Shown piece by piece: positions 58,883 through 64,000 of a stretch of 64,000 bases of DNA. Source of the stretch: Colimorpha sp045222295 (lineage in GTDB: Bacteria; Bacteroidota; Bacteroidia; Bacteroidales; P3); NCBI GenBank assembly GCA_045222295.1, contig JBGUXP010000015.1:62001-126000 (forward strand), read 5' to 3'. Numbering within the stretch: the stretch's first letter is position 1; each line of letters starts with the position of its first letter. Below the pieces are notes generated by a model. It was not told the DNA's origin, made no database searches, and saw only the letters and a list, made by a program, of their open reading frames with translations. Both the position numbers and the translations under genes were made by a program.

Positions 58883-60361
58883 ATGAAGATTAATAAAATC
58901 ATAATAATCACCTTATTATCACTTTTCGGCTACCAGTGGTCACGGGCACAGGAAGTGCTAACCTTGGAAGAGTGCCGTCTGCGTGCTTTGGAGGCTAACG
59001 CCGGATTGAAACGCGCCGATGTGAGAAAGAGCGAAACGGAAGCATTGGAAAAGGTAGCGCTGTGGCAGATGCTCCCCAAGGTGAGCGCCAACGGCACCTA
59101 CAACTGGATGGAAAAAAGCACCAACCTGCTGAGCGATGAGCAGAAAGACCGCCTGAACAACCTGAGCAGCATAGTGCAGCAGGACCTCTCGAGCGCTTTC
59201 CAACAAGAATTCGGCAACATTCCCCTTGTCGGACCCCTAATAGCCAACGCACTGACGAATATCATATCAGGCCCAACCTTAACCACCAACATCGACAACG
59301 TAGGCCATCGTATCACCAATGCACTGGAGACAGATACCCGCAACGTGATGGCAGGTACGGTAACGGTGACACAGCCGGTCTTTATGGGTGGCAAATTGGT
59401 GGCCCTACATAAAATGGCAAGCCTGGCCAATGAACTTTCCGGCGTGGAATACGACAAAGCGAAAGAGTCGCTGCTGATAGCGGTGGACGAGGCCTACTGG
59501 CAAGTGGTGAGTGTGAAGCACAAAAAGGAACTTGCAGAACAGTATGCAGCCCTGCTCGACACATTGACTCACGACGTAGAGGAGATGGTAGCTGCCGAGG
59601 TGGCTACCAAAGGCGATTTGATGAAGGTACGCGTAAAACTCAATGAGGCTCAGATGAACCTCACCAAGGCCACCAACGGTCTGGCACTAGCCAAGATGTT
59701 GCTGGCTCAACGTTGTGGAATGCCATTAGACCAAGACTTCGACGTGAAGCATCTCCATGTGGATGCACAAGAGGCCATTTCCCTTCAGCCCAACCCCACG
59801 ATAGACATGGACACAGTGTGGACGAAACGCAAAGAGATGCGCATGCTCCGCATCAGCGACAGCATCGCTCGTGCCGGCGTAACCATCGCACGAAGCACCC
59901 TGATGCCTAATATCGCGGTGACGGGAGGCTATCTAGTCTCCAACCCTAACCTTTTCAACGGTTTCGAGAATGAATTTGGAGGGACGTTCTTCGCTGGCGT
60001 GGTGGTGAATGTGCCAATACTGCACGGAGGCAGCTTCTATTCGCTGAAAGCGGCAAAAGCCAAGCGCGAGGAGGTAAAGTGGCAGATGGAGGAGGCCAAA
60101 GAGCTGATAGAACTTCAGGTAAACAAAGTGCGCTATGAACTGGAGTTGGCCTACAAAAAAATGGTGGAAGCCGAAAGCGATCTTGAGAACGCCGAAGAGA
60201 ACCTGAAACTTGCCGATGAAAGTTTCGCCGCCGGCTTGGCCAGCAGCAGCGACCTGATGGCCGCACAGACGGCCTGGATCAAAGCCAAGGGTGAAGTTCT
60301 GGATGCGGAGATAGAGATTGAGATGGGTAAAGTGTACCTGAAACAGGCATTGGGAGAGTAA
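58883..60361 (+). CDS. TolC family outer-membrane efflux protein
   Basis: 492 residues from the start at 58883, which follows a GAGAGGA ribosome-binding site by 2 bases and gives a signal peptide (INKIIIITLLSLFGYQWSRA). A longer frame from 58832 starts upstream of the likely transcript start. The OEP repeats are visible twice: LTLEECRLRALEANAGLKRA with ESLLIAVDEAYWQVVSVKHK, and ITRAGVTIARSTLMP-like GVTIARSTLMPNIAVTGG with RYELELAYKKMVEAESDLEN and DLMAAQTAWIKAKGEVLDAE. It forms the outer-membrane channel of a tripartite exporter with the HlyD and ABC-2 genes downstream. Confidence 0.93.
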   Translation: MKINKIIIITLLSLFGYQWSRAQEVLTLEECRLRALEANAGLKRADVRKSETEALEKVALWQMLPKVSANGTYNWMEKSTNLLSDEQKDRLNNLSSIVQQDLSSAFQQEFGNIPLVGPLIANALTNIISGPTLTTNIDNVGHRITNALETDTRNVMAGTVTVTQPVFMGGKLVALHKMASLANELSGVEYDKAKESLLIAVDEAYWQVVSVKHKKELAEQYAALLDTLTHDVEEMVAAEVATKGDLMKVRVKLNEAQMNLTKATNGLALAKMLLAQRCGMPLDQDFDVKHLHVDAQEAISLQPNPTIDMDTVWTKRKEMRMLRISDSIARAGVTIARSTLMPNIAVTGGYLVSNPNLFNGFENEFGGTFFAGVVVNVPILHGGSFYSLKAAKAKREEVKWQMEEAKELIELQVNKVRYELELAYKKMVEAESDLENAEENLKLADESFAAGLASSSDLMAAQTAWIKAKGEVLDAEIEIEMGKVYLKQALGE

Positions 60362-60395
60362 GGGTTGAAAGATTGATAAGTTGAAAGGGTAAAGA
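60362..60395. repeat. Degenerate TTGAAAG simple repeat
   Basis: AGGGTTGAAAGATTGATAAGTTGAAAGGGTAAAG fills the gap between the TolC-type and HlyD genes. The same unit type precedes the LpxH core at 56190-56212. Confidence 0.5.
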
Positions 60396-60413
60396 ATAAA
60401 AAAAATTTGAGAT

Positions 60414-61409
60414 ATGGCAATGAAAGACAACAACAAGACGCTGATGGCAGGATTAGCCGTGGTAATATCGGCGGTAGGCATAGTGGCCCTAGTAGGCCTT
60501 TTCGCCATCCATCCGCAGAAAGAGATTATCATGGGTGAGGTGGATGCCAGCGAGTACCGTGTGAGCAACAAAGTACCGGGTCGCGTAGATAGCATCTATG
60601 TAGTGGAAGGCCAGCGGGTGAAGGCCGGTGACACCCTGGCGCACATCGCCAGTCCGCAGGTGGAAGCCAAGATGATGCAGGCCACCGCCGTGAAGCGCGC
60701 CGCAAGTGCCCAAAGCCGCAAGGCCAAGACGGGAGCCCGCACACAGCAGGTGCAGATGGCCTACCAGGTGTGGCAGAAAGCAAAAGCCGCCGTGGAGGTC
60801 TACCGCAAGAGCTACGAGCGCGTGAAAGGTCTCTATGAGAAAGGTGTGCTGAGTGCACAAAAATTCGATGAAGTAGAAGCCCAATATAAGGTGTCGCAGG
60901 CCGACTGTGCTGCTGCCGAGCAGCAGTACCTCATGGCTAAAGAGGGCGCCCGACAGGAAGACATTGACGCCGCTGCCGCCCTCGTCAACCAAGCCGGTGG
61001 TGCTGTGGCCGAGGTACAGAGTTATATGGACGACAGCTACCTCATCGCCCCGAGCGACGGCGAGGTGGTGGAGATTTTCGCCAAGCTGGGCGACCTCATC
61101 GGAACAGGAAGCCCCGTGATGTCGATTCTGAACATGGATGACAGCTGGATGTTCTTCGCCGTGCGCGAGGATTTGCTGGGAGGCATCCAACCAGGCGACA
61201 CCATCGAGGTACGCCTGCCCTCACTGGGCAAAGAGACCCACCCTTGCCAGGTGAGAAAGATTCAGGCTATGGCAAGTTACGCCACCTGGCGTGCCACGAA
61301 AACCAACGGCCAATACGACGTGAAGAGTTTCGACGTGAAAGCCGTCCCTCTGGAGAAAATCGAGGGCATGCGTCCGGGAATGACAGCCATTGTTGAAGAG
61401 AAAAAGTGA
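60414..61409 (+). CDS. HlyD family periplasmic adaptor (membrane fusion protein)
   Basis: 331 residues. One N-terminal membrane segment (LAVVISAVGIVALVGLFAI) is followed by a half-lipoyl domain (VSNKVPGRVDSIYVVEGQRV, AGDTLAHI), an alpha-helical hairpin rich in Ala and Gln (about 80-190) and the returning lipoyl half (YLIAPSDGEVVEIFAKLGDL), then a beta-barrel domain. It joins the TolC-type channel to the inner-membrane permeases encoded next; its stop overlaps the first permease by 4 bases. Confidence 0.93.
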   Translation: MAMKDNNKTLMAGLAVVISAVGIVALVGLFAIHPQKEIIMGEVDASEYRVSNKVPGRVDSIYVVEGQRVKAGDTLAHIASPQVEAKMMQATAVKRAASAQSRKAKTGARTQQVQMAYQVWQKAKAAVEVYRKSYERVKGLYEKGVLSAQKFDEVEAQYKVSQADCAAAEQQYLMAKEGARQEDIDAAAALVNQAGGAVAEVQSYMDDSYLIAPSDGEVVEIFAKLGDLIGTGSPVMSILNMDDSWMFFAVREDLLGGIQPGDTIEVRLPSLGKETHPCQVRKIQAMASYATWRATKTNGQYDVKSFDVKAVPLEKIEGMRPGMTAIVEEKK

Positions 61410-62572
61410 ACGTCCGAGAGTCCATATACAGGGTTTTTAAGCGTGAGTGCCGTCGACTGGTAAACCAGCCGCGCTACCTCATTGTGCTTACCGTCGGAGC
61501 AATTTTCACTTTTATCATCTTTGCCACTATGACCGACAAGGGGCAGCCTCAACGGTTGCCAGTGGGTGTAGTGGACCTCGACGGAAGCTACCTCTCGCGA
61601 CGCATCTGCCATGAACTCGACGCCACCTCGGGGGTGCAAGTCCATGCTATCTACAACAACCATATGGAGGCCCGCCGGGCGATGCAGAGAGGCGAGATTT
61701 TCGCCTACTACGAGATTCCTGCAGGAACCTACAACGAGGTGCTGCAATTCAAAGCGCCCCACTTCGTGCTCTACAATAATGCCGCCTACCTGCTGGCAGG
61801 AACCCTCTGCTACAAGCAGCTGGCGACGATGGGAATGTTGGCCGGAGGTGCCGTGCAGCGCGAGATACTGAGGAAGAAAGGGTTCGACGAAGAACAGATA
61901 ATGGGGCTTATCCAACCCGTAGCTTTCGAGACCCACAATATCAGTAACCCTTGGATTAACTACGGCATCTACCTGATGACCACCCTCATTCCTGCAGTCT
62001 TCGCCTTCATCGCCCTGATGCACACAGGTTATGCTATCTCGAAGGAGCGTCGCCAGAAGAGCGTCAAGCGCTGGATGCAGAAGGCCCGCGGCAACGTCCT
62101 CTATGCCCTCCTAGGCAAGATGCTGCCCTATACGCTATGGTATACCCTTCTGGCGCTGATAGCCAACCTCATCATGTTCGGCTTTATGGGGTTCCCCATG
62201 GAAGGAAGCTGGCTTCTGATGGTGCTGAGTACCATCCTCCTCATCTTCGCCGCTCAGTGTGCAGGAGCCTTCATCAGTTGCTGCATCACCGACCCCTCGC
62301 TGTCGATGAGCGTCTGCACGCTCTACAGCGCCATGAGTTTCTCCCTCAGCGGTTTTTCCTACCCCATCGAAAGCATGCCAGCTCTGTTCCAAAGCTTCTG
62401 CTGGCTCTATCCCATCCGACACTATTTCCTTAACTACCGAGAGATAGCCATCTACGGCAACGGCTTCGGCCACTGTTGGCTACAGTTCGCTGCCTTGCTG
62501 GCATTCGGGTTCCTGCTCCTCATCGGAGCCTACATGTTACAATGGCAAACTCGTAAAAACACTGCGCAATGA
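61406..62572 (+). CDS. ABC-2 type transporter permease
   Basis: 388 residues. One N-terminal membrane segment (RYLIVLTVGAIFTFIIFATM), a large periplasmic domain (about 45-175) and five C-terminal segments (for example WINYGIYLMTTLIPAVFAFI, LLALIANLIMFGFMGF, YSAMSFSLSGFSYPIESMPA). This is the layout of YhhJ/YbhR-type permeases. The gene begins 4 bases inside the HlyD gene and ends 4 bases inside the next permease, so all are translationally coupled. No ATPase gene is in the unit. Confidence 0.9.
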   Translation: MNVRESIYRVFKRECRRLVNQPRYLIVLTVGAIFTFIIFATMTDKGQPQRLPVGVVDLDGSYLSRRICHELDATSGVQVHAIYNNHMEARRAMQRGEIFAYYEIPAGTYNEVLQFKAPHFVLYNNAAYLLAGTLCYKQLATMGMLAGGAVQREILRKKGFDEEQIMGLIQPVAFETHNISNPWINYGIYLMTTLIPAVFAFIALMHTGYAISKERRQKSVKRWMQKARGNVLYALLGKMLPYTLWYTLLALIANLIMFGFMGFPMEGSWLLMVLSTILLIFAAQCAGAFISCCITDPSLSMSVCTLYSAMSFSLSGFSYPIESMPALFQSFCWLYPIRHYFLNYREIAIYGNGFGHCWLQFAALLAFGFLLLIGAYMLQWQTRKNTAQ

Positions 62573-63765
62573 ACCATCTGAGACTAAACCTGTACGACAT
62601 CTGGGAGGTGCTCAGCGCCGAGGTGCGCCGTGTATTTTCCGACTCCACCGTGCTCCTCATCTTCTTCATAGCCCCTCTCCTCTACCCTCTCATCTTCTGC
62701 TACATGTACCGCACAGAAAATGTACAGGACCTGCCGGTAGCCATTGTCGACGAGGCTGTCTGCAACGAAAGCAAACGCTTTATCCACAAACTTGACGCCA
62801 CTCCCGAGATTACGGTGGCCTACAAGTGCTGCAATATGTCGGAAGCCGAAGAACTGCTCAAAGACAACAAGATTCACGCTATATTTTTCTTTCCAAAAGA
62901 CTTTTCACAGCGTCTTGCCACCCTGCGCACCGCCCACATAGGCGTCTTTGCCGACATGAGCTCCTTCTACTACTACAAAGCGGCCCTGCTGGGCTCCAAC
63001 GCTGTTCTCATTGACGAGATGCACACCATCGAACTGGAGCGCTACGGCATGGAAGGCCTCACTGGCGAGGCGGCACGCATACAGATGCAGCCCATCTCCC
63101 ACGAGGAGATTACTGCCTTCAACCCCACTGGCGGCTACGGCAGCTTCTTCCTCCCCGCACTCTTCATGCTCGTCATCCACCAGACCCTCTTCCTCGGCAT
63201 CTGCCTCCTCTGCGGCGATGCAAGGGAAAACCGCCGCTCGCTGCTAATTATCCCAGCGCGACTGCGTACCCGAAGCATCCATCGCGTAACCCTCGGCCGC
63301 TCCCTCTGTTACCTCCTCATCTACACTCCCCTCATCATCATGACCCTGTGGTTCATCCCTCGATGGTTCCAGCTGCCGCAACTGGGCAACCTCTACGACA
63401 TCATGCTCTTCCTCCTGCCATTCCTGCTGGCGGTCATATTCTTCGCAATGACGATAGGCAACATCTTCGTCCGTCAGAAACTCTCACCCATGCTCTGCTT
63501 CGCCTTCTTCAGTCTCGTGCTCTTCTTCCTCTCGGGCATGGTGTGGCCACAATGCAGCATGCCGCGCATCTGGCTATGGTTCAGCTATCTCTTCCCTTCC
63601 ACGCCAGGCGTGCAGGGATTCATCAAGATTTCGTCGATGGGAGCCTCAATGTCTGACGTGAGCCACGAATACCTCACCCTCTGGATCCAGGCGGGAGTCT
63701 ACTTCATCACCGCCACCTTCTCGCTGCTCCTCATCAAGAAGCTAAAATTTTTCAACGCCAAATAA
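62569..63765 (+). CDS. ABC-2 type transporter permease, second copy
   Basis: 398 residues with the same layout as the preceding permease: N-terminal segment VLLIFFIAPLLYPLIFCYMY, periplasmic domain, then FFLPALFMLVIHQTLFLGIC, SLCYLLIYTPLIIMTLWFIP, DIMLFLLPFLLAVIFFAMTI and LCFAFFSLVLFFLSGMVWP. The two permeases probably form a heterodimer. The ATP-binding subunit must be encoded elsewhere. It ends 3 bases before adk. Confidence 0.9.
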   Translation: MNHLRLNLYDIWEVLSAEVRRVFSDSTVLLIFFIAPLLYPLIFCYMYRTENVQDLPVAIVDEAVCNESKRFIHKLDATPEITVAYKCCNMSEAEELLKDNKIHAIFFFPKDFSQRLATLRTAHIGVFADMSSFYYYKAALLGSNAVLIDEMHTIELERYGMEGLTGEAARIQMQPISHEEITAFNPTGGYGSFFLPALFMLVIHQTLFLGICLLCGDARENRRSLLIIPARLRTRSIHRVTLGRSLCYLLIYTPLIIMTLWFIPRWFQLPQLGNLYDIMLFLLPFLLAVIFFAMTIGNIFVRQKLSPMLCFAFFSLVLFFLSGMVWPQCSMPRIWLWFSYLFPSTPGVQGFIKISSMGASMSDVSHEYLTLWIQAGVYFITATFSLLLIKKLKFFNAK

Positions 63766-63768
63766 ATC

Positions 63769-64000
63769 ATGATTAACATTGTCATTTTCGGCGCCCCCGG
63801 TGCCGGCAAGGGTACCCAGGCACAGCTCCTGGCAGAAAAATACGACTTCTTGCACATCTCCACCGGCGACCTGCTGCGCCAGGAGGTAGCACTCGAAACC
63901 CCTATGGGTCTTCGCGCCAAAGCCATTATGAACCGTGGTGACCTTGTGGGCGACGACATCGTTGTGGCACTGCTGGCCCGTGCCCTTGCCAACCGGTCGA
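63769..64000 (+). CDS. adk: Adenylate kinase (partial)
   Basis: The first 77 residues lie in the window; the gene continues past the edge. P-loop GAPGAGKGT at 8-16, AMP-site HISTGDLLRQEV and MNRGDLVGDDI are diagnostic. It interconverts 2 ADP with ATP and AMP. It starts 3 bases after the second permease, so it may be co-transcribed with the export operon. Confidence 0.96.
   Translation, partial: MINIVIFGAPGAGKGTQAQLLAEKYDFLHISTGDLLRQEVALETPMGLRAKAIMNRGDLVGDDIVVALLARALANRS

Overview
The window is chromosomal DNA of an anaerobic member of the Bacteroidetes, most likely order Bacteroidales. The evidence is the phylum-type promoters (TTTG, 19-21 bases, TAnnTTTG; clear copies upstream of the mmd operon, truA, a tRNA, hppA, atpD and pfkA) together with phylum-typical genes: RprY-type regulator, PorW/SprE, DUF4199, a phosphotransferase-RapZ fusion, an OadG with a periplasmic domain, bactofilin, and atpD-atpC split from the rest of the ATP synthase. 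A genus cannot be given. Most genes lie on the minus strand. No rRNA, CRISPR array, insertion sequence or prophage was seen; there is one tRNA.

Layout. 1-1750: start of a CarboxypepD_reg-type lipoprotein (minus, cut by the edge), then a small lipoprotein and a nitroreductase (plus). 1800-7180: the sodium-pumping methylmalonyl-CoA decarboxylase operon (mce, mmdA, a Cys/His-rich lipoprotein, oadG, mmdC, mmdB), the last steps from succinate to propionate. 7405-11250: aguB-aguA (agmatine to putrescine) with an S41 protease. 11327-16780: rprY, a metallo-hydrolase, a glycosyltransferase, a lipoprotein and an S9 peptidase. 17100-26450: two related membrane proteins (one an AraC-type regulator), ispG, small proteins, mpl, an HD hydrolase, a redox protein, a SpoU methyltransferase and sufB. 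26530-34570: lipoprotein, MATE exporter, HtrA protease, an RsmI-like methyltransferase, topB, prmA, truA. 34800-48105: tRNA-Glu, then a very tight minus-strand run from pyrE down to the phosphotransferase-RapZ fusion that includes a T9SS lipoprotein (porW), an AsmA protein, hpt and ychF. 48385-55470: membrane pyrophosphatase, atpD-atpC, an MTA/SAH-deaminase-like hydrolase and a peptide-binding lipoprotein. 55446-58740: LpxH-like hydrolase, an EnvC-like protein and a PPi-type phosphofructokinase. 58840-64000: a TolC/HlyD/ABC-2 permease export operon, then the start of adk.

The energy genes fit together. A Na+-pumping decarboxylase, a Na+/H+-pumping pyrophosphatase and a PPi-type phosphofructokinase suggest a fermenter that gains energy from propionate formation and from pyrophosphate.

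The most unusual signal is repetitive DNA that sits inside genes without breaking them. Family 1 is a GC-rich double-hairpin element of about 50-70 bases present in seven copies. Six are read in frame inside four unrelated enzymes (AguA twice, Mpl, an HD hydrolase, a SpoU methyltransferase twice). Its core palindrome reads SPNLGE or SPKLGE depending on which strand is coding. The seventh copy sits after a stop codon between convergent genes and looks like a terminator. A second class consists of inverted repeats whose arms are degenerate 6- to 8-base tandem repeats. These supply in-frame linkers in TruA, TopB, the RapZ fusion and the HD protein, and even start codons or signal peptides (PorW, EnvC-like protein, S41 protease, MtaD-like hydrolase). 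A third family is an intergenic palindrome with three copies. The in-frame elements resemble in concept the Rickettsia palindromic elements; I know of no described counterpart in this phylum.
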